The notes beneath the pieces are model-generated. The model saw only the letters and a program-made list of their open reading frames with translations, ran no database searches and was not told where the DNA came from. Shown in pieces: positions 49,353 through 59,200 of a DNA stretch of 64,000 nucleotides. Each line of letters begins with the position of its first letter. The stretch's first letter is position 1. The stretch is from contig NZ_FQVN01000007.1 in assembly GCF_900129375.1 (NCBI RefSeq), forward strand, positions 62,001 through 126,000, written 5' to 3'. Origin of the DNA: Streptoalloteichus hindustanus (GTDB lineage Bacteria; Actinomycetota; Actinomycetes; Mycobacteriales; Pseudonocardiaceae). Made by a program: the position numbers and the translations under genes.

Positions 49353-50555
49353 TCAGACGCGGGTCGAGACGCGGTCGGCGGTGTCCGGCTCCTGACTGGC
49401 GACGGCGGTGGTGCCGCGACGCGAGGTGGTGGCGGCGATGACAGCGAGCACCAGGCCGCTGGCGCTCAGCAGGGCGCCGACCCAGTTGACGTTGTCGTAG
49501 GTCAGGCCGCTGCTGATGGCCAGGCCGCCGGCCCAGGCCCCGATCGCGTTGCCGAGGTTGAACCCGGCGATGTTGGCGGCGGAGGCGAGGGTGCCCGCGC
49601 CCGGCGCCTCCTGCATGACCCGGGTCTGCAGCGGTGGCACGGTGCCGAAGACGACGGCGCCGAGGAGGAACAGCGAGACGGCTGCCGGGATCTTGTAGTG
49701 GGAGGTGAACGTGAACGTCCCCAGCACCACGGTCAGCGCGGTGAACAGCACCAGGATCGTCGCCATCGGGGCGCGGTCGGCGGCCTTGCCCCCCAGCAGG
49801 TTGCCGGTGAAGAAGCCGACGCCGAACAGGATCAGCAGCCACGTGACGGCCCCGGCGCCGTAGCCGGTGACCTCGGTCATCATCGGGCTGACGTAGCTGT
49901 AGGAGGCGAACAGCCCGCTGAAGCCGAGCGTGGTCATGGCCAACGCCAGCCACACCTGGGGCCGCCGGAACGCCGCGAGTTCCTGACGCAGGCTCGCCTC
50001 GGGGTCGACCGGCTGGCTGGGCACGAGGGCAGCGACGGCGAGCAGCCCGGCCACGCCGAGCGCGGTGACCGCCCAGAAGGCCGAGCGCCAGCCGTACTGC
50101 TGCCCCAGCCAGGTGCCGGCGGGCACGCCGATGATCGTGGCGACGGTCAGACCGCTGAACATCAGCGCCACGGCGCCGGCCCTCCTGTGCGGCGCGACCA
50201 GCGTGGCGGCGACCACCGAGCCGACGCCGAAGAACGCGCCGTGGCACAGGGCGGCGACGATCCGGCCGACCAGCAGGATCGCGTAGTTGGGCGCCAGCGC
50301 GGAGACCGCGTTGCCGATGATGAACAGCACCATCAGCCCCATCAGCACGTGCTTGCGGCGCATCCGGGTGGCCGCCGCGATGAGCGGCGGCGCGCCGATG
50401 GCCACGCCGAGGGCGTAACCGGAGATCAGCAGGCCGGCCGTGGGGATGGACACCGACAGGTCGGTGGCGACCTCCGGGAGCAGACCCATGATCACGAACT
50501 CGGTGGTGCCGATGCCGAACGCGCCGATCGCCAGGGCCAGGAGAGCGAGTGGCAT
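49353..50555 (-). CDS. MFS transporter (DHA1/AraJ-like drug or sugar efflux)
   Basis: A 400-residue membrane protein with 12 predicted helices. The N-terminus ALLALAIGAFGIGTTEFVIMG and GLLPEVATDLSVSIPTAG (both in the first 40 residues) is the signature of the AraJ/YdhP/NepI group of the DHA1 family. The motif-A-like loop reads ATRMRRKHVL, and GRIVAALCHGAFFGVG and GVPAGTWLGQQYGWR are typical. It probably exports drugs, sugars or small metabolites in exchange for protons. GAAGGG precedes ATG 50555. It stands alone with its own terminator. Confidence 0.9.
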   Translation of the reverse strand: MPLALLALAIGAFGIGTTEFVIMGLLPEVATDLSVSIPTAGLLISGYALGVAIGAPPLIAAATRMRRKHVLMGLMVLFIIGNAVSALAPNYAILLVGRIVAALCHGAFFGVGSVVAATLVAPHRRAGAVALMFSGLTVATIIGVPAGTWLGQQYGWRSAFWAVTALGVAGLLAVAALVPSQPVDPEASLRQELAAFRRPQVWLALAMTTLGFSGLFASYSYVSPMMTEVTGYGAGAVTWLLILFGVGFFTGNLLGGKAADRAPMATILVLFTALTVVLGTFTFTSHYKIPAAVSLFLLGAVVFGTVPPLQTRVMQEAPGAGTLASAANIAGFNLGNAIGAWAGGLAISSGLTYDNVNWVGALLSASGLVLAVIAATTSRRGTTAVASQEPDTADRVSTRV

Positions 50556-51357
50556 GGGGAACCCTTCACAGTGAGTCGCATGCGCCCTCGACGGGCGTGG
50601 TAAACAGTTGCAGACGCGCTTTATCCGCGCAAGACCCTAGTTGCCCTACGCCGAACTAGCGCGACCGCAGTCCGATCGAGGCAGACCCGAGCGGCGCACG
50701 ACGACACCGCGGTGCGGGGCGCGCAGGGGACCCCTGACCAGAGCCGATGAGGCACGTCCTCCCACGCGAAAGCCCCGGCGCTCCGGCGACCGCGCTGACA
50801 GCGGTGCTGGAGGGCCGGGGCACTGGCGGCCGACATCGACGACCACTCAGACGCGCACGCCCCTGTTCGGGTGATCTGATGGATCTTCAGCCAGGCGTTC
50901 AGCGCGGCGAGCAACTCCGCCCGACCGGTGAGGTCGAGCTCACGAGGCACCACCCCGAGGTGCTCGTGAACCGGAGCAGGAAGCCTCCGAGGCGGCGCGC
51001 CACTCCCGCGAACTCAGCGATCCCCCGCCAACGCGGGCAACCCGCACAACAGGGCGTTGAGGCGGGAACCGGTCCTACTTCCGCGCTGTGGACAGTCCGA
51101 AGTGGACAGTCCTTTCGGCCGCGGTTCTGCCACGGGGGATCGCCGCCCACCCGGTGCTGCCCGAAGCGGTGGCGAAGTCCCACGTGCTGCTGTCCCGACG
51201 GCCCACGTGATGACGCTCGCCGCGTCGTGACAGGTCCCGGCTTTCCGGAACGGAGATCCGGGGCGGGACCGCGTTCCGCACAGGCGACGAGGCCCCGCCG
51301 TTGTGGCGGGGCCTCGTCACCGTTCCGACCGACGCTCGGCTACCTGACCTGGGCGGG
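50556..51357. other. 802-bp intergenic region without a clear gene
   Basis: A minus-strand frame from GTG 50953 (starting VPRELDLTGRAELLAALNAW) looks protein-like for about 40 residues and then degrades, so a gene remnant is possible. The sequence TGGACAGTCC occurs twice near 51090. The terminator at 51286-51318 belongs to the downstream secreted protein gene. Confidence 0.4.
51286..51318. terminator. terminator, perfect 14-bp stem
   Basis: GACGAGGCCCCGCC (51286-51299), loop GTTGT, and the complement 51305-51318, 40 bp after the stop of the serine-protease homologue. Confidence 0.88.
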
Positions 51358-52671
51358 TCAGCGCTGCTCGGGGACCAGGGGGTCAGCGATGGACCAGGTG
51401 GCGTCCTCGGCGAACGCCGACGGGTTGTCGAAGGGGAACTCGCCGGTGTTGTTGGCGATCCACAGCTCTCCGTGGATGTGCCGGAGGTAGCGACCGGGCA
51501 TGTTGAGCGACTCGAAGGAGACGCCCGTGCCGGCCAGGGGCTTGCGAGCGCACCAGGTGGCGTCCCTGCGGAAGAGCTCGCTGCCGTCGTTGCCGGCCGA
51601 GAGCACGCGGAAGTGCTGGTGCCGCATGTAGCTGCCCGGGTAGTTCACCGCCTCGATGGAGAAGCAGGACGGATCGGCCAGACCGGGAACGATCTTCCAG
51701 GTCGCGTCCAGCTTGGTGCCCTCGTCGAGGTCGGCCCCGCCGACGAGGAAGGCCTGCCCGTAGCGGTGACGCACGTAGAAACCGGCCACGAAGGGCGTGG
51801 TGGCTCGGATCGACTGGCGCAGCGCCTTGTACTGCCCCTCGCGGAGGAAGTACTCGACGTCGGCGTCGGTGCCGGCCAACGCCGCCGTCGCCGCGGCGAC
51901 CAGGGCGGGGTTGACGCCGCCGCGCTCGGCCCTGGTCCTGATGTCCTGGACCTTGGCCTGGTTCAGCCAGGTCGTCAGACCGTCCACCCGGGTCTCGCTG
52001 ATGCCCTGCCGGGTTTCGGTCTCGCCGAGGCAGCCGCCCTGCCAGGAGCCCAGGCCGACAGCGACGAGTTCGTGCCCGCCGTTGGCCTCGCGCACCGCGG
52101 GGCCGCCGGCGTCTCCCTTGCACGTGCTCGCGCGGGCGGGGGCCACGGCGGACGCCTCCAGGGAGACGGCGCCGACGTTGGCGACCTGGAACGGCGCGAC
52201 CTGCAGTTTGTTGGGCACCCACTCCGTCGCGGTGCGACCGAACCCGGCGACCTGGAGCGTCTCCCCGCTCCGGGGCGCGGTCCTGGTGATCGCGATCGGC
52301 GTGACGCCGGAGACCGGGGTGGCGAGCTTGACGAGCGCGAGGTCGCGGTCCTCGCGGAGGGCAGCGCTCGCGATCTTCACGACCTGGCCGGTGTCACTGG
52401 CCAGGTCGGTCCGCCCCACGATGACCTTGCCGGCGTCGGGAGCCACGTCGCGCACGCAGCTCTTGGCCGTGATCACCCACTCGGGGTCGACGAGAGCGCC
52501 GGAGCAGGCGCGCTCCGGAAACTCGATCTTGGCCGCGTACTGGTAGGCGCCCGCGGGCGCGGGCGTCCCCCCGCTGACCGCCTGTGCTGGCGTCGAAGCC
52601 AGCAACCCGGTTCCCAGCGTCGCGGCGAGCGCGACCGCGACTCGCACCGCGGTCGAGCGTGTTCGCGTCAT
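51358..52671 (-). CDS. secreted inactive trypsin-like protein with AbfB-like domain
   Basis: A 437-residue protein with a signal peptide (RVAVALAATLGTGLLA, cleavage near AQA-V). The S1 fold begins VSGGTPAPAGAY (a variant of the usual I/V-V-G-G activation end). The catalytic-His position reads VITAKSCV (Ser71 where TAAHC is expected). Asp110 is kept in REDRDLALVKL. The nucleophile loop reads CKGDAGGP, with Ala188 in place of Ser. Both essential residues are therefore absent, so proteolysis is not expected. A linker with a helical region (NPALVAAATAALAG) leads to residues about 330-430, which resemble an AbfB (CBM42) beta-trefoil (GSYMRHQHFRVLSAGNDG, GRYLRHIHGELWIAN). ATG 52671 has AGAGGGGA upstream. 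Confidence 0.85.
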   Translation of the reverse strand: MTRTRSTAVRVAVALAATLGTGLLASTPAQAVSGGTPAPAGAYQYAAKIEFPERACSGALVDPEWVITAKSCVRDVAPDAGKVIVGRTDLASDTGQVVKIASAALREDRDLALVKLATPVSGVTPIAITRTAPRSGETLQVAGFGRTATEWVPNKLQVAPFQVANVGAVSLEASAVAPARASTCKGDAGGPAVREANGGHELVAVGLGSWQGGCLGETETRQGISETRVDGLTTWLNQAKVQDIRTRAERGGVNPALVAAATAALAGTDADVEYFLREGQYKALRQSIRATTPFVAGFYVRHRYGQAFLVGGADLDEGTKLDATWKIVPGLADPSCFSIEAVNYPGSYMRHQHFRVLSAGNDGSELFRRDATWCARKPLAGTGVSFESLNMPGRYLRHIHGELWIANNTGEFPFDNPSAFAEDATWSIADPLVPEQR

Positions 52672-53441
52672 GGGTGTCCCCTCTACTCGGGTTCGTCGGA
52701 GTACCTGGTCGATGAAAGGTGTGGGGAAGAAACCGTGCCACGGGCGTGCCGCGACCGGAAGCGTCAGATCGATATCCAACAAAACGGCAACGAAACCCCG
52801 TCCGACACATTGCCAGTTCACTGGGCGGTGGTGGCCGCCACCGCCGTGCGAACAATAACGAGCAGCACTACTCGCCATCCGGTCGAGAGACAGAACTCAC
52901 CTCGTTGAGAGCGCAACCAGTCAGTCTTCTGCCGCAGCCGGATGGACCATATGGACGATGCGGGCTGTCCGGCCGATTCCCGCGGAGGTCATACGCCGGC
53001 CGGATGGCAACGTCGTGCTGCGCTGGGCAGCTACCACCCGGATGGCGGTTGAGGAAGGCCCGCCGCTGGTCACGACGTCGGCGACAGCGACGGCAGCCGC
53101 GGCCGCCCCTGCGGCGACGGCGGACGCCCTCCTCGTCGAGCGCATCTTCTTATTTGCCTTCCACGCGGCCGGGACTGAAAGAACCACGACAGCTCGCGCC
53201 GCCGCCCGTGGAACTCCCTGTACAAGCCGTGAACCGCGCTGTAACGTTCGGAACGGGCGCGAGGCGAGGGGTCGAAGCGAAAAAACCGGGGGAGCATGTT
53301 CGCGTTTGTCGGCGAGGGGTGCCAGATTCTGCTGAGGGGTGTCAACACGTCCGCGCGCAGAAGCGCGGCTTCTGCATCTCCCGCGCAGTTTTCACTGTTG
53401 CCGCCGCGTCGACTCAATAGCTTGCGTTCTGGTTCCCGTCG
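52672..53441. other. 770-bp region between secreted protein and small CDS
   Basis: No gene is firmly supported. A minus-strand frame (53145 to 52921) begins MRSTRRASAVAAGAAAAAV, like a short secreted peptide, but has only a weak ribosome-binding site. The rest, including the AT-richer 52780-52890 upstream of the protease-like gene, probably holds promoters. Confidence 0.4.
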
Positions 53442-53873
53442 ATGGAGGACGTGACGGACCGGCTGTGGGAACTCGCGGCGACTGGTCGGCTCGGCAGGGT
53501 GCGACCCGGAATGCCGTTGGCGGAGGCGGAGGACGCGCTCGGACCGGGTGTGCCCCACCCCGCGATCAAGATGCTGGGCCCGTCGGCGTCGGGCTACCCC
53601 TACCGGTGGGGCCACCTGGCCCTGTTCGTGGCGGACGGCAGAGTGGACGAGGTCGCGCTGGAGCCGACCGCACCGGTCGGCATGGAGACCTTCCTCGAAG
53701 GTCTGCGTCAGGCGAACGTCCCGTTCGAGCCGTATCCCGAGTTGTCTTCCGGACAGCAGATCGCCATGCGCACCAAGGTCGGCGCGGTCGCGTTCTTCAC
53801 GCACTTCGACGTCTCGGAGGACATCGAGCGGGCCGGCTACTACCTGGTCTACGTGCGGAACCGAGTGGCCTGA
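53442..53873 (+). CDS. hypothetical small cytoplasmic protein
   Basis: A 143-residue protein without signal or membrane segments: RLWELAATGRLGRVRPGMPLAEAEDALG, then a beta-rich region (YRWGHLALFVADGRVDEVAL, ERAGYYLVYVRNRVA). The opening R-x-G-M-(P/T)-L-x-E-(A/V)-x-x-x-L-G is common in actinobacterial proteins of unknown function, some of them in toxin-immunity neighbourhoods. I cannot assign a role. ATG 53442 is used; a GTG at 53451 is possible. It converges on a GNAT gene, and a GTCCTCWGAGGAC palindrome lies between them. Confidence 0.6.
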   Translation: MEDVTDRLWELAATGRLGRVRPGMPLAEAEDALGPGVPHPAIKMLGPSASGYPYRWGHLALFVADGRVDEVALEPTAPVGMETFLEGLRQANVPFEPYPELSSGQQIAMRTKVGAVAFFTHFDVSEDIERAGYYLVYVRNRVA

Positions 53874-53918
53874 GGCCCTCGGCCGCGCTGTCCCGAACAG
53901 CGCTGGTCACACCAATCC

Positions 53919-53931
53919 GTCCTCTGAGGAC
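53919..53931. repeat. variant palindrome GTCCTCTGAGGAC
   Basis: A perfect 13-mer related to the TCCACWGTGGA family (general form GTCCWCWGWGGAC). It lies between the hypothetical gene and the GNAT gene. Confidence 0.7.
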
Positions 53932-53943
53932 AGAGAACGAGTG

Positions 53944-54432
53944 TCAGACCTGGGCGGAGGTTGGGACCGTGAGGTCGAGTGTCATGAACACGCTGTTCGG
54001 GTCCGGTGTGTAGTCGGCGAACGGCGGGCACGTGACGAACCCGTACCGGGAGTAGAGACGGCGGGCCGGCGCGAAGAAGTCCTGGCTTCCGGTCTCCAGG
54101 CTGACGCTGCGGTAGCCGCGTCTGCGGGACTCGTCGATCAGGAACGTGAGCATGTGGGCGGCCACACCGCGGCCGCGCGCTTCCTGCCGGGTGCGCATCG
54201 CCTTGATCTCACCCTCGACGGGAGACAGCTCTTTGAGCGCACCGCAGCCCAGCAACGTCCCGTCGCCCCACACGGTCCAGAACGACACCTCGGCGTCGCG
54301 CAATCCTGTGTGGGACAGGGCATGCACGCTCTCGGCGGGAGAGGTCGCGTGCATGTCGGCGAGATGTTCGGCGATCAGATCGCGCACCGGCTGACGGGTG
54401 AGGTCGTCGGGTTCGATCGTCAGCGCGGGCAC
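53944..54432 (-). CDS. GNAT-family N-acetyltransferase
   Basis: A 162-residue acetyltransferase. The acetyl-CoA-binding motif A is clear: EIKAMRTRQEARGRGVAAHML, with R-G-R-G-V-A contacting pyrophosphate. It is followed by YRSVSLETGSQDFFAPARRLYSRYGF (quoted in part as SLETGSQDFFAPARR), where the last element is motif B. This arrangement matches the PhnO/ElaA-like putative acetyltransferases. The acceptor amine is unknown. GTG 54432 is the start, with GAGGCGG upstream. Confidence 0.87.
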   Translation of the reverse strand: MPALTIEPDDLTRQPVRDLIAEHLADMHATSPAESVHALSHTGLRDAEVSFWTVWGDGTLLGCGALKELSPVEGEIKAMRTRQEARGRGVAAHMLTFLIDESRRRGYRSVSLETGSQDFFAPARRLYSRYGFVTCPPFADYTPDPNSVFMTLDLTVPTSAQV

Positions 54433-54622
54433 GGCAGGCCGCCTCTGCGGATGGTCACGAGGCGAACGGCGGCCTGGTGATCTGCCGGCACCGGGTGGCG
54501 CGGTGCGCGGCCAGATGGTCCGCAGATTCCCATATCCGGAATATTAGCCTCGACGTGGGACATGCGGAAGGTGCGATGTGGCTGGCGTGGACAGTCATCC
54601 TGACCAGATGAGGATGGTGAAC

Positions 54623-54635
54623 GTCCTCAGAGGAC
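54623..54635. repeat. variant palindrome GTCCTCAGAGGAC
   Basis: The second copy of the variant 13-mer, overlapping the stop region of the minus-strand TetR gene. Confidence 0.7.
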
Positions 54636-55259
54636 AGATCCGGAAGGCGGTGTCCAGGGCGGCGGTGGGGTTCGGTTCCGTTCCGGCGATGTCGGGATTT
54701 CCAGGACGTAGCGGGCGAGCAGGCGCAGCGACAGGTCGTCGGCATCACGACCGGTCTGCTCGGCGATGACGCCGGCGAGCGAGGTTTCGCAACTGGTCCA
54801 CAGTGTCCTGGCGTGGGCCCGCAGTGCCGGTGTGGCGACCACGAGCGCGGCGATCCGACGCGCCACCGGGGCGGGATCGGGCTCGAAGGGGCCTCGCGTG
54901 GCGAGGAAGTCCCGCAGGGCCTGGAGCACGGACACCCCTTCCGGGCGTTGCCGCACCGCGGCGGTCAGAGCCCGCTCGCGTTCGGCGCCGTCGCCGAGGA
55001 CCAGTGCCTCCTTGCCGCCGGGGAAGTGCGCGAACAGCGTGGAGACAGCGGTGTCCGCGGCGTCGGCGATCTCCGCGACGGTGACCTCGTCGAACCCCCG
55101 CTCCAGGAACAGCCGCCGGGCCGCGGCGGTCAGGGCCCGGCGGGTAACAGCCTTCTTGCGCTCGCGCCGTCCCGGTGTCCGCGACTCAGCCTGGCACCAC
55201 TGGGACGTCCACCGACTCCCACCAGCCGAGGGCAAGAACGTCCTGGTCACCGGCGGCAA
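54627..55259 (-). CDS. TetR-family regulator with damaged 5' end
   Basis: The HTH is intact (ERKKAVTRRALTAAARRLF, GFDEVTVAEIADAADTAVSTLFAHFPGGKEAL in part as VTVAEIADAADTAVSTLF) and the helical C-terminus ends in TSPERNRTPPPP. However, no ATG or GTG lies near the natural start (around AESRTPGRRERKK, about 55190). The only starts, GTG 55250 and TTG 55259, run antisense through the SDR pseudogene. A deletion has apparently removed the divergent promoter and the 5' ends of both genes. The regulator is probably no longer expressed properly. Confidence 0.65.
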   Translation of the reverse strand: MPPVTRTFLPSAGGSRWTSQWCQAESRTPGRRERKKAVTRRALTAAARRLFLERGFDEVTVAEIADAADTAVSTLFAHFPGGKEALVLGDGAERERALTAAVRQRPEGVSVLQALRDFLATRGPFEPDPAPVARRIAALVVATPALRAHARTLWTSCETSLAGVIAEQTGRDADDLSLRLLARYVLEIPTSPERNRTPPPPWTPPSGSVL

Positions 55260-56116
55260 CGCGGGAATCGGCTACTTCGTGGCCGAACACCTCGCCAGCG
55301 CCGGCCCCACCATCGTCCTGGGCTGCCGCGACGCCGCCAGAGCCACCGCCGCCATGACCGCGATCCGCTCCCGCTCCCCGGCGCCCGGCTGCGCTATCTC
55401 CCCCTGGACCTGGCCGACCTCGCCTCGCTCAGGTCATCAGTGGACGCGCTGGAACCGGATCGCCTCGACGCGGTCGTGTGCAACGCCCGCGTCCTGCTCG
55501 ACCACCCGCCACGGCGCGAAACCCGGGACAGCCACGAACTGATGTTCGCCACCAACCACCTCGGGCACTTCGCGCTCGTCGGCCGGCCGGCGCCCCTGCT
55601 GTCGGCGGCCCCTGCCGGCCGTGTCGTCACCACCGGCAGCTTCGTGGCGAGATCGGGGCGACTGGACCTCGACGAACTCCAGGTCACCCGCGATACCGAC
55701 CGAAGGACGCCTACGCCCGGTCGAAGCTGGCGCAGATGCTGTTCGGCTTCGAGATCGACCGCCGCCTGCGGGCCGCGGGCAGCACGGCCGCGAGCGTGGT
55801 GAACCACCCCGGTGGCGCGCTGGACTCGCTCACCCCGTCCCGCCCACCGGTCCACGTCCACACCACGGGCCAACGACTTGGTGCCCTGCCCGCCGGAATC
55901 CTCCTCCAGGGCAAGCACATCGCCGCCTGGCCCGCCGCCCGAGCGGTCCTCGACCCCGCTGTTTGGGGCGGACAACTGTGGGGTCCCCGGGTGTTCGGGC
56001 TCCGTGGGGCGCCCCGACCCGAACCGGTGCGGGGAGTCCTGGCCGACACCGCGCTGGCGGCGCGCCTGTGGGCGGCCAGCGTCGAACTCACCGGCGTCAA
56101 TCCCTTCACGCGCTGA
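55229..56116 (+). pseudogene. short-chain dehydrogenase remnant with two frameshifts
   Basis: Three consecutive frames together encode one SDR. First, KNVLVTGGNAGIGYFVAEHLA with the Rossmann motif. Second, after a shift near 55375-55385, ARLRYLPLDLADLASL, LMFATNHLGHFAL and GRVVTTGSFVAR. Third, after a shift near 55695-55705, RPKDAYARSKLAQMLF with the Tyr-x3-Lys motif and the C-terminus. Each shift is equivalent to one lost base. The first codons are missing, since the frame begins abruptly next to the TetR gene. This is a decayed member of the usual TetR-SDR divergent pair. Confidence 0.8.
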
Positions 56117-56263
56117 CCGGTCGTCGCCATCGGCACAACGGCCGTGCCGGCGGTGCGGCGGCCGTGTCAATCCCCAAGTTTCGGTGGTGTCCCCCTCCTC
56201 CGAACCGCCCCACAATCACTGTGCCGAACGCGGGGGATGTTCAGCGGCACGGAGGGGGACACG

Positions 56264-59200
56264 GTGGGCTCAGCGGACGTGCGACCGGCGCCGATTCGGT
56301 TGCTGCGCACCGAGGATCTGCTCGATCTCTGGTTCGGGTTTCCCGGGCTGACGCTGGAGCGGGTGCGCGGCCAGCGGGTGCTGGTCCGGGCGGATCCGGC
56401 GAGGGAGGGCTGGATCGTGGTCACGTTCGGGCCGCAACACGTGGCCGAGCGGGCCTTCTTCGAGGTGAGCGATGGGCTGCCCGCGCCGGACGGGCCCAGC
56501 GCCACCGAACCGAGGACACCGCCTCCGGTGCCAACGCGGATCGCCGGCCGCAGCGTGCTGGTGTTCGTGGTCGGCGCGGGCGCCACCATCCCCTACTCCG
56601 AGGCCGGTCTGCTGGGGGCCATGCAGACCCTGGAGCTGCGCGTGGTGGACGCGGCCCGCGCGCCGGCGCCGGCCGGCCCGCCGGTGACCGTGCAACTCGG
56701 GCAGCAGTTGGCCCAGGCGACCGGTGGCGAGCCGTTCGGCCGCGCGGCGACGACGTTGCGGAAGGTCCGCGCGCTGGCGGAGCTGGCCGGGCGGTACGAC
56801 GCGAAGGACGCGCTGGGCGCCGTGCTCGGCACCGACCTGGTGCGGCCGGCCCCTGCCGCGGAACCAGCCGTGACCGCGGAAGGGGCGCCATCGGCGGAAA
56901 CAGCGGTGGAACCGGCGGCCAAGCCGCGCCCGGAGAATCCGCTGTCCGATGTGGACAACAATCCGCGGACCGGGATCGAGCTGCCGTACCGGCTGCTGCT
57001 CTCCCCGCCGGAGACCACCCGCTGGCGACACCGGGTGGAGCCGCCCGCGACCGGCCCGACCGACCGGGTGGAGCTCTGGCACACCAGAGCCGACACGACG
57101 TCCGCCCGCGCGGTCTGGACCCGAGACCCCGGCTTCGACCCCGAGCACGTGCGGCTGCCGCCGCACGGCGACGACCCGTTCCGGATGGCGTTGGACGCCA
57201 ACGACCGCGCCCAGATCGTTCACCTGACCTCGAACCACAACCTGACCGGCGGCGACACCGGCCCGGTGCGGGTGGACCACCTGATGCTGTCCGCGCTCGG
57301 CGGCTGGCTGGACTCGATCGGCCGCTGGCGGCAGCCGCCGCCCGACTTCAACGTGAGCGAGTGGCGGCACCGCGCCTCGGTCGGGCGCGACCACTACGTG
57401 CGGGTGATGTACGCCGGGCGGCTCTGCCCGTTCGGGCACCGGGCCGCACTGGTCAAGGTCACCGAGCGGAAGTTCGACCGCGACCGCGAGGACAACGCGG
57501 CCTACCTGTACCAGCGGATGTACATCCTGGTCCGCGAGCCGGTGCTCACCTTCACCGACAAGGTGCTCGGCGACGGCGATCCGAAGGACCGGCTGGACCT
57601 GCTGTTCCCGTTCACCAGCGTCGAACTGCTCACGCTCGTCACCCCGGACCTGGCGCCGCCGTGGAACCTGGACGGGGTGCCGTCGGACAGGTACGGCTTC
57701 TTCCCGGAAACGCAGCAGCACGACGAGAAGCCGTTCCGGTTCAAGGTCAGGGCGATCGACCGGGACGGCCGCGCGGTCGAGTTCCTCACCCCGCTGCTGT
57801 TCGTCGACAACATCCTGCACGCGGACAACAACGAGCTGCCGAAACTGGTCAAGAAGTACAACGCGTGCGACAGCGGGGCGAGCGAGCGGCCACCCCCGTC
57901 GGACGCCTCCGTCCGGTTCCTGCGCGCCGAGGTGCGCGGCCAGACCGTCGCGATGGCGCCGAGCCGCCGTGCCGACGACGGCGCGCTGGACGTGGCCGAC
58001 CTGGTGTGGGGGGCGGAGGCCCCGTCGGCGACCCTCGCCCGCGACCACACGACGCACCCCCGGTTCGTGCCGAGGGTGCGTTGGGCCCGCGCGGTTCTCC
58101 CGCAGGTGCGCGAGCTCAGCGCGGGCGGCACGCAGGAGCGGAACCGGGTTGTCGCGGTGCGCTACCCGAAGCCCTACGCCAAGCACGGCTTCGAAGCCGG
58201 CAACGCCGGGGAGCTGTTCGCCGAGCTGGTGCATCCGTTGGTGATGAACTTCCACGACGGCAGCGACCGGTCCGGCGCGCTGGTCTCACCGACCTTCACC
58301 GTCGCCGGCGTGTCCCGGAAGACCGGGCCGGTCGCCGCGCGGCCGGTGAAGTCCACAGTGGACGTGGCGAGGGAGGCCGCGAGCACCGAGGCGGACGCCT
58401 TCGACTGGGCCGCGCTGGCCGCCGGCCGGTTCGACCCGTCGGCGTTCTTCGCCCAGGCCCTCGGCGACCGGGCCAAGCTGTTCGGCGTGCTCCGGCTGGT
58501 CGACCTGCTGCGGGACGCGGTCGGCCTGGACAGACTGAAGGCGCCGGCCTTCGTCACCGAGACCGTGAACGCGGTCACCGGTTTCCTCAGCGACCTCGGC
58601 CGGCTGCGGGACGTCCTGGCCGACACCGAACGGCGGTTCCCGGAGATCGTCGCGCGAGTGGTCCGGGTGACCGACGCGGCGGCGATCCTCGCGCGGACGC
58701 TGACCGCGCACATCGTCGGGCAACTCGCCAACGACCCGAACGCGCCGACGTTCGCGGAGGTGGAGAACGCGGTCACCGCGTTCGACGAGGCGCTCGCCGC
58801 GCTCATCGCCGTGCTGCCGCCGCAGGTGGACCCGGCCGTGCGCACCCTGCTCGACCGGGTTCGCCAACAGGTCGCGACGTGGGACAACGCGGTCGGCGAC
58901 GCCATGGCGCTGAAGCGGGCCGTCACGCTGGCCGCGCGGGGCGTGCGGCTGCCGGACGTGGTCAACGCGCGCCTGGAGTGGCAGCCGGACCTGCGGAACT
59001 GGCCGCCGGACAACCCGATCTTCAAGCTCGGCGACGACAACCCGTCCGGGCACTGCTCGCTGGTGGTCGACCTGCGCGGCTCGCTGCGCCCCGACGTGCC
59101 CTCCGGCGCCGACATCACCTGCACCCTGGAGAACTTCTCCCTGTTGCTGGTGCCGTACGTCCTGCAGGGGATCGAGCTGCGCTTCGACCGGATCCGGTTC

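Noticed and set aside
50621-50953. Minus-strand frame starting at GTG 50953
   Set aside because: The first 40 residues look protein-like but the remainder does not, and no neighbour or signal supports it. Mentioned only as a possible remnant.
52921-53145. Short minus-strand secreted peptide
   Set aside because: A signal-like N-terminus is present, but the ribosome-binding site is weak and the rest is unlike a known protein; left unannotated.
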